Assembly (NCBI RefSeq): GCF_003575965.1
Contig: NZ_QWJJ01000002.1
Coordinates: 310,001-374,000 of the forward strand
DNA from: Pseudooceanicola sediminis
GTDB lineage: Bacteria; Pseudomonadota; Alphaproteobacteria; Rhodobacterales; Rhodobacteraceae
DNA: 64,000 nt
Reading direction: 5' to 3'
Shown here: piece after piece, positions 16,738 through 24,758 of the stretch
Numbering within the stretch: the first letter of the stretch is position 1
Layout of the letters: each line of letters opens with the position of its first letter
Notes under the pieces: model-generated
Seen by the model: only the letters and a program-made list of their open reading frames with translations
What the model was told of the DNA's origin: nothing
Databases searched by the model: none
Position numbers and translations under genes: made by a program

Positions 16738-17565
16738 TCATGATTTCAACGGGTTCTCATCGGTGCCGAGCGCCGCTGCAAGGGACGACATTGCGGAACC
16801 CGGACGCAGCGGCTTCTGCTGGGAGTCGTCCGGAGCCCAGCCTGTCAGCGTGATCAGCTCGAAGGTCGCGGGAATGCGGCCCTGCGCGTCGGCATGCCTT
16901 TGCACGTACAATTCCATCGCGCGCATGATGATGGCGCGACGGGTGGGTTTGCGCAGCCGATCATTCAGGGCATTCGCCTCGCCCATGTGACGCAGATCGC
17001 GCAGCAATTTCAGGGGCGAGCTGAAGGTGACCTTCATGGCGTCACTGTCTGCCACGGGCAGCGCCAGACCGGCGCGTTGCAGCAGGCCGCCCAGATCGCG
17101 GACCTCGCCCATCGGGGCGATACGGGGCGACAGGCCGCCGGTGATTTCCACCTCGGCCTCGGCCAGGCAAATCCGCAATTCCGTCAATGTGTTGCCGCCA
17201 AAAAGCACTCCCAGGAACAAGCCGTCCGGCCGCAGCGCACGGCGGCACTGGATCAACTGGCCCACAAGGTCGTTGCTCCAGTGCATATCGAAGACGTGCA
17301 TCACCAGATCGGCAGAGCCGGGAGCAAGGTCGAGGACATCCGATGCTGGCACGATGCGCGGTGGCACCGCAAACCGCTGGGCCAGGTTCTGCCAATGGGC
17401 GGGAAAAGGCGTTACCAGGACCGGATCCTTAAAGGTCCTGTTAACGAAACTTATCCGATCCTGCAGGTCCTCGGCCACCAGCGCGTGCAGGAAGAGCCCA
17501 TCCGCCGTCGCGCGGGCGCGGCGGTGTTGCAGGGCGACGGGGTCAGTCAGGATCGGATGTGTCAT
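16738..17565 (-). CDS. NDUFAF5-like methyltransferase-fold protein
   Basis: The protein has 275 residues and resembles the alphaproteobacterial relatives of mitochondrial NDUFAF5, a complex I assembly factor. Shared features are RRARATADGLFLHALVAEDLQDRI at the N-terminus, VMHVFDMHWSNDLVGQL, RRALRPDGLFLGVLFGGNTLTELR and APMGEVRDLGGLLQRAGLALPVADSD. The classic SAM-binding glycine-rich motif I is not visible: the corresponding stretch reads FKDPVLVTPFP. Human NDUFAF5 hydroxylates an arginine of NDUFS7 rather than methylating, so a non-methyltransferase role in complex I maturation is possible. The start codon at 17565 is 37 bases from the divergent comF start. Confidence 0.8.
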   Translation of the reverse strand: MTHPILTDPVALQHRRARATADGLFLHALVAEDLQDRISFVNRTFKDPVLVTPFPAHWQNLAQRFAVPPRIVPASDVLDLAPGSADLVMHVFDMHWSNDLVGQLIQCRRALRPDGLFLGVLFGGNTLTELRICLAEAEVEITGGLSPRIAPMGEVRDLGGLLQRAGLALPVADSDAMKVTFSSPLKLLRDLRHMGEANALNDRLRKPTRRAIIMRAMELYVQRHADAQGRIPATFELITLTGWAPDDSQQKPLRPGSAMSSLAAALGTDENPLKS

Positions 17566-17602
17566 GGGCCGGATAGATAGGTCGTTGGGAACGGCAGTTC
17601 AA

Positions 17603-18334
17603 ATGGCAATGCGGCTGATCTACCCGCCGCGGTGCCTGGGATGCGGGGGGCTGGTGGAAACCGACTTTGGTCTGTGCGCCGCCTGCTGGAGCGACACCCC
17701 GTTTATCGGCGGCGTCGTGTGCGACGGGTGTGGCCTGCCGTTGCCGGGCGGTCAGCGCGATGAGACCGCCCATTGTGATGAGTGCCTGACGTATCCGCCC
17801 ATCTGGACGCAGGGACGGGCCGCTACGATGTACGCAGGGCAGGCGCGCAAGCTGGTCATGGCGCTGAAGCACGGGGATCGGCACGATATCGTCGCGCCCG
17901 CGGCGGATTGGCTGGCCGAGGCAGCCGAACCCTTGATCTGCCAGGGAATGATCGTCACTGCCATTCCCCTGCATTGGCGACGGCGCGTCATGCGGGGGTA
18001 TAACCAGTCTGCCTTGCTGTCGCGCGCCGTCGCGAAGCGGCTGCGTGAGCGGACCGCCGATCTGGACCTGATTGATCAGCCGGATCTGCTTTTGCGCACA
18101 CGCGCGACCGCCTCGCTTGGGTCCATGGGGCGGGAGGAGCGACATTCCGTGCTGAGCGGGGCGATTTCCATCAATCCCAGATGCCGCGACACGCTGGAGC
18201 AGCGGCCTGTCCTGATCGTTGATGATGTAATGACCTCTGGCGCGACGTTTTCGGCAGCGGCGGCGGCCTGCATTGCTGCCGGATCGGGGCCGGTTTCAGT
18301 GCTGGCTCTGGCGCGAGTGGGCAAAGCATCATAG
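17603..18334 (+). CDS. comF: ComF family phosphoribosyltransferase-like protein
   Basis: The protein has 243 residues. The N-terminus has zinc-finger cysteine pairs (CLGC, CAAC, CDGC, CDEC) and the C-terminal half a phosphoribosyltransferase fold with the PRPP loop VLIVDDVMTSGATF. ComF takes part in uptake of transforming DNA, and in Rhodobacter capsulatus homologues are needed by recipients of gene-transfer-agent DNA. The start at 17603 gives MAMRLIYPPRC, matching family N-termini; an ATG at 17564 would share bases with the start codon of the divergent gene and is less likely. It is the first gene of a run with grxC, a nitrilase and marR. Confidence 0.9.
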   Translation: MAMRLIYPPRCLGCGGLVETDFGLCAACWSDTPFIGGVVCDGCGLPLPGGQRDETAHCDECLTYPPIWTQGRAATMYAGQARKLVMALKHGDRHDIVAPAADWLAEAAEPLICQGMIVTAIPLHWRRRVMRGYNQSALLSRAVAKRLRERTADLDLIDQPDLLLRTRATASLGSMGREERHSVLSGAISINPRCRDTLEQRPVLIVDDVMTSGATFSAAAAACIAAGSGPVSVLALARVGKAS

Positions 18335-18379
18335 GTTAAGCGCAAACGCAACTCGCGCCAAATCTGAACGGAGCCAACG

Positions 18380-18640
18380 ATGCAGACGATTGATATCTAT
18401 ACTTCTCCTATCTGCGGATTCTGCCATGCGGCCAAGCGGCTGCTGAATGAAAAGGGCGCAGAGTTCAATGAAATCAATGTTCTGGGTGAGCCGACAGTCA
18501 AGGAGGCGATGATCCAGCGCGCGAAAGGGGGGTACACTGTCCCGCAAATCTTTATCGGTGACACGCATGTGGGTGGCTGCGACGAGCTGTATGCGTTGGA
18601 GCAGGCAGGCAAGCTGGACGCCCTGCTGGCCGGCGCATGA
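18380..18640 (+). CDS. grxC: glutaredoxin 3
   Basis: The protein has 86 residues with a thioredoxin fold. The active site is Cys-Gly-Phe-Cys (SPICGFCHAAKRLL) where the textbook Grx3 has Cys-Pro-Tyr-Cys; the cis-proline region TVPQIFIG and glutathione-binding GGCDELYAL are intact. It reduces protein disulfides and mixed disulfides using glutathione in the cytoplasm. The CGFC variant keeps both cysteines, so a dithiol mechanism is still possible. TGA overlaps the ATG of the next gene (ATGA), indicating translational coupling. Confidence 0.95.
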   Translation: MQTIDIYTSPICGFCHAAKRLLNEKGAEFNEINVLGEPTVKEAMIQRAKGGYTVPQIFIGDTHVGGCDELYALEQAGKLDALLAGA

Positions 18641-19470
18641 AGGCGGCACTGCTTCAGATCACGTCGTCGGACGACCCGGTTGCGAACCTGGCGATGGTTA
18701 AGGCGATGGTGGCCGAGGCGGCGGCAAACGGTGCCGGCTTCGTCCTGACGCCAGAGGTGACGAATTGCCTGTCGTCGTCGCGGGCGCGCCAGACCGAGGT
18801 GTTGCAGTCGCAGGAGGACGATCTGACACTGGCCGGGCTGCGGGCCCAGGCCGCCGAACTCGGCATCTGGCTGCTGATCGGGTCGCTTGGCCTCAAGACC
18901 GGCGATGCGGACGGACGTTTTGCCAATCGTTCATTCCTGATCAATCCGGCTGGCGACATCGCGGCATGGTACGACAAGATCCACATGTTCGATGTGGATG
19001 TCGATGAGCGGGAAACCTATCGGGAATCCGATGGGTACCGACCCGGCGACCGCGCCGTCGTGGCGGAGACCCCATTTGGCAAAGTTGGCCTCACGATCTG
19101 CTATGATGTCCGTTTCCCTTATCTGCACCGCAGTCTGGCACAGGCCGGCGCAACCATCCTGACGGGACCGGCGGCATTTTCGCCCGTGACGGGGCAGGCG
19201 CACTGGGAACCCCTGCTGCGCGCCCGCGCGATCGAAACCGGGTGCTATGTCCTGGCACCGGCACAGACGGGAACACACCCGCGCACCACTGGAAAGGAGC
19301 GTCGCACCCATGGCCATGCGATGGCAATTGCGCCTTGGGGCGAGGTCCTGCTGGACATGGGCGCGCAGCCAGGTATCGGGTATGTCGATCTGGATCCCGC
19401 GGCGGTCGACGCGGCGCGCAAACGCGTGCCTGCCCTTCGCCATGACAGGGACTATTCGCTAAGCCAATGA
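18637..19470 (+). CDS. carbon-nitrogen hydrolase, deaminated-glutathione amidase (Nit1/Nit2) type
   Basis: The 277-residue protein contains the full nitrilase catalytic set: Glu in LTPEVTNCL, Lys in WYDKIHMFDVDV, and the nucleophile Cys in GLTICYDVRFPYLHRSLA. The sequence around YDKIHMFDV-x-V and QTGTHPRTTGKERRTHGHAM fits the Nit1/Nit2 amidase group, which repairs deaminated glutathione. Its position directly after glutaredoxin, with an ATGA overlap on each side, agrees with a glutathione-related job. Omega-amidase activity is the alternative. Confidence 0.9.
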   Translation: MKAALLQITSSDDPVANLAMVKAMVAEAAANGAGFVLTPEVTNCLSSSRARQTEVLQSQEDDLTLAGLRAQAAELGIWLLIGSLGLKTGDADGRFANRSFLINPAGDIAAWYDKIHMFDVDVDERETYRESDGYRPGDRAVVAETPFGKVGLTICYDVRFPYLHRSLAQAGATILTGPAAFSPVTGQAHWEPLLRARAIETGCYVLAPAQTGTHPRTTGKERRTHGHAMAIAPWGEVLLDMGAQPGIGYVDLDPAAVDAARKRVPALRHDRDYSLSQ

Positions 19471-19910
19471 GTGACCCGAGAAATTCGCTAGCCATCGCGC
19501 TTTTTTCAGAGGTGCTGGCGGCCGATCAGATGATCCGCAATCGCCTCGCGCGGGTGCTGCCGAAAGGAATGGAGTTGTCGCATTTCTCGGTGCTGAACCA
19601 CCTGGGACGCGCCAGCGACGAAAAGAGCCCGGCCCAGCTGGCCCAGACATTCCACGTGACGCGGGGGGCGATGACCAACACGCTCTCCAAGCTGGAATGG
19701 GCCGGCTATGTGCATATCCGGCCCGACTGGGATGACGCCCGCCGAAAGATGATCTCGATCAGCCCGGCGGGGCGCCTGGCGCGCGATGCGGCACTGTCTT
19801 CCATTGCGCCAATGATCTCCGGCGTGCTCGATGAACTGGGCGAAGACAAGGTCCGCGCCGCCCTGCCGATCCTGCGCGAATTGCGCAGCAAGCTGGAAGA
19901 CGACCGCTGA
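19467..19910 (+). CDS. MarR-family transcriptional regulator
   Basis: The protein has 147 residues. It is a winged-helix protein: recognition helix region SPAQLAQTFHVTRGAMTNTLSKLEWAGYVHIRPDWDDARRKMISISPAG, the hallmark helix-turn-helix plus DxRxK wing of MarR proteins. It would bind DNA as a dimer and respond to a small ligand, so far unknown. The start overlaps the nitrilase stop (ATGA), so it is expressed with grxC and the nitrilase and might autoregulate this run. It is convergent with ubiG, nine bases away. Confidence 0.92.
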   Translation: MSDPRNSLAIALFSEVLAADQMIRNRLARVLPKGMELSHFSVLNHLGRASDEKSPAQLAQTFHVTRGAMTNTLSKLEWAGYVHIRPDWDDARRKMISISPAGRLARDAALSSIAPMISGVLDELGEDKVRAALPILRELRSKLEDDR

Positions 19911-19919
19911 GGTCGTATC

Positions 19920-20666
19920 CTACGCCGGGCGCAACGCTGCGGTAACGTAGTTCACGCTCAGATCGCGATCCGAAATGCGCCACTGCCAGCTGACCGGATT
20001 GAAGACATAGCCCTTGCGGTCCACGGGTGTCAGGCCCGCCTGGCGCATCAGGTCGTACAATTCATCCGGCGTGATGAACTTGCGCCAGTCATGCGTTCCC
20101 TTGGGCAGCCAGCGCATGATGACTTCGGCCCCGACGATGGCCACAGCGAAGCTCTTGGGATTGCGATTGATCGTGGAGCAGAGGTGAAGGCCGCCAGGCT
20201 TGAGAAGATCGTGGCACGCAGTCAGATAGGCAAGTGGATCTGCGACGTGTTCGACAACTTCCATGTTCAGAACCACGTCGAACTGTTCACCTGCGGCGGC
20301 CATGGCCTCCGCCGTGGTGTGGCGATAGTCGATGTCCAGGCCGGATTGTTCGGCGTGTAATTGTGCCACGGGAATGTTTCGCGGTGCAGCGTCCGCACCA
20401 ACCACCGAGGCGCCCAGTCTTGCCATCGGTTCGCACAACAGGCCGCCGCCACACCCGATATCCAGCAGGCGCAACCCTTCAAAGGGGCGCTCCTGCCCAA
20501 GATCCCTGTCGAATTCCGCCGCGATCTGACGCGTGACAAAGTCCAGACGAACCGGGTTCATCATGTGGAGCGGCTTGAATTTTCCCGCCGGATCCCACCA
20601 CTCTGCGGCCATCGCCTCGAACTTGGCGACTTCACCGGGGTCAATCGTATTTATGTCGGTTTGCAT
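19920..20666 (-). CDS. ubiG: 3-demethylubiquinone-9 3-O-methyltransferase / 2-polyprenyl-6-hydroxyphenol methylase
   Basis: The protein has 248 residues. It catalyses both O-methylations of ubiquinone synthesis. Motif [21 protein letters not shown] binds [12 protein letters not shown] and the [15 protein letters not shown] tail are typical UbiG. The N-terminus [24 protein letters not shown] is diagnostic. The start at 20666 follows AAGGAGCGCGGA; an upstream in-frame start is rejected for lacking a ribosome-binding site. It diverges from pip across 53 bases. Confidence 0.96.
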   Translation of the reverse strand: MQTDINTIDPGEVAKFEAMAAEWWDPAGKFKPLHMMNPVRLDFVTRQIAAEFDRDLGQERPFEGLRLLDIGCGGGLLCEPMARLGASVVGADAAPRNIPVAQLHAEQSGLDIDYRHTTAEAMAAAGEQFDVVLNMEVVEHVADPLAYLTACHDLLKPGGLHLCSTINRNPKSFAVAIVGAEVIMRWLPKGTHDWRKFITPDELYDLMRQAGLTPVDRKGYVFNPVSWQWRISDRDLSVNYVTAALRPA

Positions 20667-20719
20667 TCCGCGCTCCTTGCGGTCATGGTGCCTTTTGCCC
20701 CTTACTATACGAGACAATC

Positions 20720-21688
20720 ATGGATAGAAACTCGGGCCAAATGCGCGCAGGGCAAGTGTTGTACCCAGCCACGGACCCGTTCGACCAGCAGATGCTGGAC
20801 GTCGGGCAAGGCCATAGCATTTACGTCGAGCAATCCGGCAATCCGGCGGGCCAGCCGGTCGTGGTGCTGCACGGCGGCCCGGGGGGCGGCTGCTCACCCG
20901 CCATGCGCCGCTATTTCGACCCAGATCATTACCGGGTGATATTGTTCGATCAGCGCGGTTGCGGGCGCTCCCGGCCCCACGCCAGCGTCATCGACAACAC
21001 AACCTGGCATCTGGTGCGTGATATCGAACTGATCCGCGAAACCCTGGGGATCGACACATGGGTCGTTTTCGGTGGCAGCTGGGGCGCCACCTTGGCGTTG
21101 ATCTATGCGCAGGCGCACCCCGATCGTGTCACGCATCTGGCCCTGCGTGGCGTCTTCATGATGACGCAGTCGGAACTGGACTGGTTCTACGGCGGCGGCG
21201 CGGCGGCCTTCTGGCCGGAAACCTGGTCGCGCTTTGCCGACCTCATTCCGCCTGATGAACAGGGGGACATGATTGGCGCCTATCATCGCCGGCTGTTCAG
21301 TGGAAACCAGGCCGAGGAAATAAAGTATGCCAAGGCATGGTCGGCTTGGGAAAATGCCCTGGCATCCATGTCCAGCAACGGCAACGGCGGTGAACCTCCA
21401 GGACAGTATGCCAGGGCCTTCGCGCGCCTCGAAAACCACTATTTCACTCACCTCGGCTGGCTCGAGGAAGGTCAGCTTCTGAAACAGGCCGATCGCATCG
21501 CTCATATCCCCTGCTACATCGTGCAGGGCCGTTTCGACATGATCTGCCCGCCCCGTATGGCCTACGCGCTCGCCGCGAAACTGCCACTCGCGGACCTGCG
21601 CATGATCGGGGATGCTGGCCATGCCCTTTCAGAGCCGGGCATTTCCGCCGAACTAGTTCGGGTGATGAACCGCATTGCCAACGACTGA
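20720..21688 (+). CDS. pip: proline iminopeptidase (prolyl aminopeptidase)
   Basis: The 322-residue alpha/beta-hydrolase releases N-terminal proline from peptides. The oxyanion region HGGPGGGC, the nucleophile elbow [10 protein letters not shown] with Ser, DQRGCGRS, and the C-terminal [11 protein letters not shown] (catalytic Asp) and DAGHALSE (catalytic His) are all present, placing it in peptidase family S33. No signal peptide; cytoplasmic. It is monocistronic, followed by a 20-base repeat plus hairpin that may end transcription. Confidence 0.96.
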   Translation: MDRNSGQMRAGQVLYPATDPFDQQMLDVGQGHSIYVEQSGNPAGQPVVVLHGGPGGGCSPAMRRYFDPDHYRVILFDQRGCGRSRPHASVIDNTTWHLVRDIELIRETLGIDTWVVFGGSWGATLALIYAQAHPDRVTHLALRGVFMMTQSELDWFYGGGAAAFWPETWSRFADLIPPDEQGDMIGAYHRRLFSGNQAEEIKYAKAWSAWENALASMSSNGNGGEPPGQYARAFARLENHYFTHLGWLEEGQLLKQADRIAHIPCYIVQGRFDMICPPRMAYALAAKLPLADLRMIGDAGHALSEPGISAELVRVMNRIAND

Positions 21689-21708
21689 CCCCGTTCGTTT
21701 CCCTGTTC

Positions 21709-21728
21709 AAAGTATCCCCGCCGGAGGC
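21709..21728. repeat. dispersed intergenic 20-mer, copy 1
   Basis: The sequence fits AAARTAYCCCCGCCGGAGGC; a second copy with two differences is at 39569-39588. Both copies lie just after or between genes and each is followed within six bases by a hairpin. I recall similar C-rich/GGAGG intergenic motifs in roseobacter genomes but cannot check here. Confidence 0.7.
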
Positions 21729-21751
21729 TTGGCGCCGCTTCGGGGCGCCAA
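21729..21751 (+). terminator. hairpin after pip
   Basis: Perfect 8-bp stem TTGGCGCC / GGCGCCAA, loop GCTTCGG, followed by TTTCCTTTC. Immediately adjoins repeat copy 1. Confidence 0.7.
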
Positions 21752-21764
21752 TTTCCTTTCCCCC

Positions 21765-21793
21765 TTGCGATTCGTCAGACCTCGGCGTATATG
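21765..21793 (+). promoter_or_regulatory. candidate sigma-70-type promoter of the rimP-nusA-infB operon
   Basis: TTGCGA and TATATG separated by exactly 17 bases. Transcription would begin near 21800 and give a leader of about 90 bases before rimP. Confidence 0.5.
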
Positions 21794-21850
21794 CCGGTCA
21801 TCAGCGGCGTGTCGGTGCCTCTTGGAACCAACGCTCCACCGGAAGCAACG

Positions 21851-21873
21851 ACGGGCCGCGCGCCCGTTTTTTT
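21851..21873 (+). terminator. terminator-like hairpin in the rimP leader (possible attenuator)
   Basis: Stem ACGGGC / GCCCGT, loop CGCGC, followed by an unbroken run of seven T ending 15 bases before the rimP ATG. It lies downstream of the candidate promoter and inside the leader, so transcripts would need read-through to express the operon. A structured rimP leader RNA has been described in alphaproteobacteria; whether this is a member needs a covariance search. Confidence 0.7.
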
Positions 21874-21888
21874 GTGCCCGGATATTCC

Positions 21889-22473
21889 ATGACCGACCTG
21901 ATCGCCAAGACCACAATCGATACCCGCCTGGCCGAGATCGTCACCCCCGTGATCGAGGACATGGGATTCGAACTGGTTCGCATTCGCCTTATGGGCGGTG
22001 AAACCAAGACGCTGCAAATCATGGCGGAACGCCCCGGCGGCGGTATCGAAGTGGACGAATGCGCCAGGATTTCGACCGCTGTCTCGGCCATTCTCGATGT
22101 CGAGGACCCGGTCAGCGACAACTACAACCTCGAAGTATCCAGCCCGGGAATTGACCGGCCGCTGACCCGCCTGAAGGATTTCGATACATTCGAGGGCTAT
22201 GAAGCACGGCTTGAGACCGCTGAAATGGTTGGCGGCCGAAAACGCTTCAAAGGCATCCTTGCCGGGGTCGAAGGGGACGAGGTTCTGATCAATATCGAGG
22301 ATCGCGGCGAAGAAGTGACCGTGGGTCTGGAGTTCGACTGGCTGGTTGATGCCAAGCTGGTGCTGACGGACGAGTTGATCAAGGAAATGCTGAAGGCTCG
22401 CAAGGATGCGGGCGTTCTGAATGAAGACAGTTTTGACGAGATCGAGACCGATCCGGACTCCCAGGAGGACTGA
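21889..22473 (+). CDS. rimP: ribosome maturation factor RimP
   Basis: The protein has 194 residues. It assists assembly of the 30S subunit. Family features: the N-terminal KH-like domain with [25 protein letters not shown], then the invariant [15 protein letters not shown], then an SH3-like C-terminal domain with [23 protein letters not shown]. The start at 21889 (MTDLIAKTT) is preferred over the GTG at 21874, which abuts the U-run of the leader hairpin. It is the first gene of a conserved operon, followed by nusA after five bases. Confidence 0.96.
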   Translation: MTDLIAKTTIDTRLAEIVTPVIEDMGFELVRIRLMGGETKTLQIMAERPGGGIEVDECARISTAVSAILDVEDPVSDNYNLEVSSPGIDRPLTRLKDFDTFEGYEARLETAEMVGGRKRFKGILAGVEGDEVLINIEDRGEEVTVGLEFDWLVDAKLVLTDELIKEMLKARKDAGVLNEDSFDEIETDPDSQED

Positions 22474-22478
22474 GAAGA

Positions 22479-24101
22479 ATGGCCATCACCTCTGCAAACC
22501 AGCTTGAGCTGCTGCAAACTGCCGAAGCTGTTGCCCGCGAAAAGATGATCGACCCAGGTCTGGTCGTCGAAGCGATGGAAGAATCCCTCGCCCGTGCAGC
22601 AAAGAGCCGCTATGGCAGCGAAATGGACATCCGTGTCAAGATCGACCGGAAGACAGGTCGCGCCACCTTCACCCGCGTGCGCACGGTTGTCGGCGACGAA
22701 GAGCTTGAAAACTACCAGGCCGAGATGACCGTCAAGCAGGCCAAGCAATACATGGCTGATCCGCAAATCGGTCAGACATTCGTTGAAGAGGTGCCACCTG
22801 TGGAAATGGGCCGGATCGCGGCCCAATCCGCCAAGCAGGTCATCCTGCAAAAGGTCCGCGAGGCTGAGCGCGATCGTCAGTACGAAGAATTCAAGGATCG
22901 TGCCGGCACGATCATCAACGGTCAGGTCAAGCGCGAAGAATATGGCAACGTCATCGTCGACGTGGGTCGTGGCGAAGCCATCCTGCGCCGCAACGAAAAG
23001 ATCGGCCGCGAAAGCTATCGCCCGAACGATCGGATCCGCTGCTATATCAAGGACGTGCGGCGCGAAGCCCGCGGCCCGCAGATCTTCCTCAGCCGTACCG
23101 ATCCGCAATTCATGGCCGAACTTTTCAAGATGGAAGTGCCCGAGATCTACGATGGCATCATCGAGATCAAGGCAGTCGCACGTGACCCCGGTTCGCGCGC
23201 GAAGATCGCGGTCATCTCGTTTGACAGTTCGATCGACCCTGTCGGGGCCTGCGTGGGTATGCGCGGCAGCCGCGTTCAAGCCGTCGTGAACGAGCTTCAG
23301 GGCGAGAAAATCGACATCATCCCGTGGTCGGAAGACATGCCGACGTTCCTTGTGAACGCGTTGCAACCGGCGGAAGTCACCAAGGTGGTTCTCGACGAGG
23401 AAGCAGAGCGCATCGAAGTCGTCGTACCGGAAGAGCAACTGAGCCTTGCCATCGGTCGTCGCGGCCAGAACGTGCGCCTTGCGTCGCAGCTGACCGGCCT
23501 CGACATCGACATCATGACCGAGGCCGAAGAATCCGCCCGTCGTCAGAAGGAATTCGAGATCCGCACCAAGTTGTTCATGGATGCGCTGGATGTCGATGAA
23601 TTCTTTGCGCAGCTGCTGGTGTCCGAAGGCTTCACCAACCTCGAAGAAGTTGCCTATGTCGAGGTGGACGAACTGCTGGTGATCGACGGTGTCGATACGG
23701 ATACCGCAGCCGAATTGCAGGCGCGTGCGCGCGACAACCTGGAAGCACAGGCAAAGGCGGCGCTTGATCACGCTCGTGAACTGGGTGCCGAGGACAGCCT
23801 TATTGAATTCGACGGACTTACGCCCCAAATGGTGGAGGCATTGGCCGAAGATGGTGTTAAGACCCTCGAGGATTTCGCCACCTGCGCCGATTGGGAGCTC
23901 GCTGGCGGCTGGACCACTGTAAACGGCGAACGCGTCAAGGATGAGGGTCTTCTCGAGAAATTCGAGATGTCCCTCGAAGAGGCGCAGCACCTTGTGATGT
24001 CCGCCCGTGTCCTTCTGGGCTGGGTGGATCCGTCCGAGCTTGAGCCTGATGTTGAAGAAGACGCCGAAGAAGATGGCGATGCGGAGGAGGCCGAGGCCTA
24101 A
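22479..24101 (+). CDS. nusA: transcription termination/antitermination factor NusA
   Basis: The 540-residue protein binds RNA polymerase and RNA to modulate pausing, termination and antitermination. Order: N-terminal polymerase-binding domain (1-125), S1 RNA-binding domain (about 135-200, GTIINGQVKREEYGNVIVDVGRGEA...), two KH domains (about 230-345, GACVGMRGSRVQAVVNELQGEKIDI and LAIGRRGQNVRLASQLTGLDIDI), then C-terminal helix-hairpin-helix repeats and an acidic Glu/Asp tail. Length is normal for alphaproteobacteria with the C-terminal extension. It lies five bases after rimP and 24 before ylxR. Confidence 0.98.
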   Translation: MAITSANQLELLQTAEAVAREKMIDPGLVVEAMEESLARAAKSRYGSEMDIRVKIDRKTGRATFTRVRTVVGDEELENYQAEMTVKQAKQYMADPQIGQTFVEEVPPVEMGRIAAQSAKQVILQKVREAERDRQYEEFKDRAGTIINGQVKREEYGNVIVDVGRGEAILRRNEKIGRESYRPNDRIRCYIKDVRREARGPQIFLSRTDPQFMAELFKMEVPEIYDGIIEIKAVARDPGSRAKIAVISFDSSIDPVGACVGMRGSRVQAVVNELQGEKIDIIPWSEDMPTFLVNALQPAEVTKVVLDEEAERIEVVVPEEQLSLAIGRRGQNVRLASQLTGLDIDIMTEAEESARRQKEFEIRTKLFMDALDVDEFFAQLLVSEGFTNLEEVAYVEVDELLVIDGVDTDTAAELQARARDNLEAQAKAALDHARELGAEDSLIEFDGLTPQMVEALAEDGVKTLEDFATCADWELAGGWTTVNGERVKDEGLLEKFEMSLEEAQHLVMSARVLLGWVDPSELEPDVEEDAEEDGDAEEAEA

Positions 24102-24125
24102 GGCCTCGGTTCGGAGGTGCCGAAT

Positions 24126-24716
24126 ATGACACGCGGCGGCACAAACAAGGACCACGGCGACGGTCCTGAACGTAAATGTATCGTGACGGGAGAGGTGCAG
24201 CCGGTTGGCGGCCTCGTCCGTTTCGTTGTCAGTCCTGATGGCCTGATCGTACCGGATGTGTTTGAGAAACTGCCGGGGCGGGGCATCTGGGTGTCAGCGA
24301 ATCGTGATGCGATCGAAGCGGCGGTGAAGAAAAAGCTGTTTGCGCGGGCGGCAAAGACTCAGGTGACGCTGCCCGACGGTTTGGCGGATCTGGTCGAAGA
24401 CCAATTGCTGCGGCGTGTGACTGACCTGTTGGCGCTGGCCCGTAAATCGGGTGACGCGGTCGCGGGATATGAAAAAGTAAAAGACTGGCTGTCCAAGGAC
24501 GTGGCCGAAGTCCTGATCCAATCCTCGGATGGATCAGAGCGTGGCAAGTCCAAGCTGTCTACGCCCTACATGGGCAAATTTATCGGCTGGCTCACCTCGA
24601 ATGAGCTGGGCTTGGCCTTTGGCAGGGAAACTGTCATACACGCCGCCTTAGGAACTGGCGGTTTGAGCAAACGTGTTGTAGAGGAAGCCGCAAGGCTTAA
24701 GGGCCTGCGGGTCTGA
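24126..24716 (+). CDS. YlxR-type RNA-binding protein with L7Ae-like C-terminal half
   Basis: The protein has 196 residues. The N-terminal half is DUF448/YlxR: PERKCIVTGE, then GGLVRFVVSPDGLIVPDVFEKLPGRGIWVS, a basic RNA-binding surface. The C-terminal half (about 95 onward: RRVTDLLALARKSGDAVAGYEKV) resembles the L7Ae/L30e fold, a fusion usual in alphaproteobacteria. Role uncertain; YlxR proteins have been linked to RNase P and to translation genes. The start at 24126 is set by GGAGG eight bases upstream; the GTG at 24117 overlaps that ribosome-binding site. It lies between nusA and infB. Confidence 0.92.
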   Translation: MTRGGTNKDHGDGPERKCIVTGEVQPVGGLVRFVVSPDGLIVPDVFEKLPGRGIWVSANRDAIEAAVKKKLFARAAKTQVTLPDGLADLVEDQLLRRVTDLLALARKSGDAVAGYEKVKDWLSKDVAEVLIQSSDGSERGKSKLSTPYMGKFIGWLTSNELGLAFGRETVIHAALGTGGLSKRVVEEAARLKGLRV

Positions 24717-24758
24717 CGCAGAGGCGGGAGGGTCCCGCCTGAAAGGATTAAGAGCCAT

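Noticed and set aside
16641-16853. 70-codon plus-strand ORF between hemH and the NDUFAF5-like gene
   Set aside because: Covers the hemH promoter side and the end of the neighbour gene; no start signals.
22197-24155. 652-codon open frame antisense to rimP/nusA
   Set aside because: Antisense shadow of nusA without start signals.
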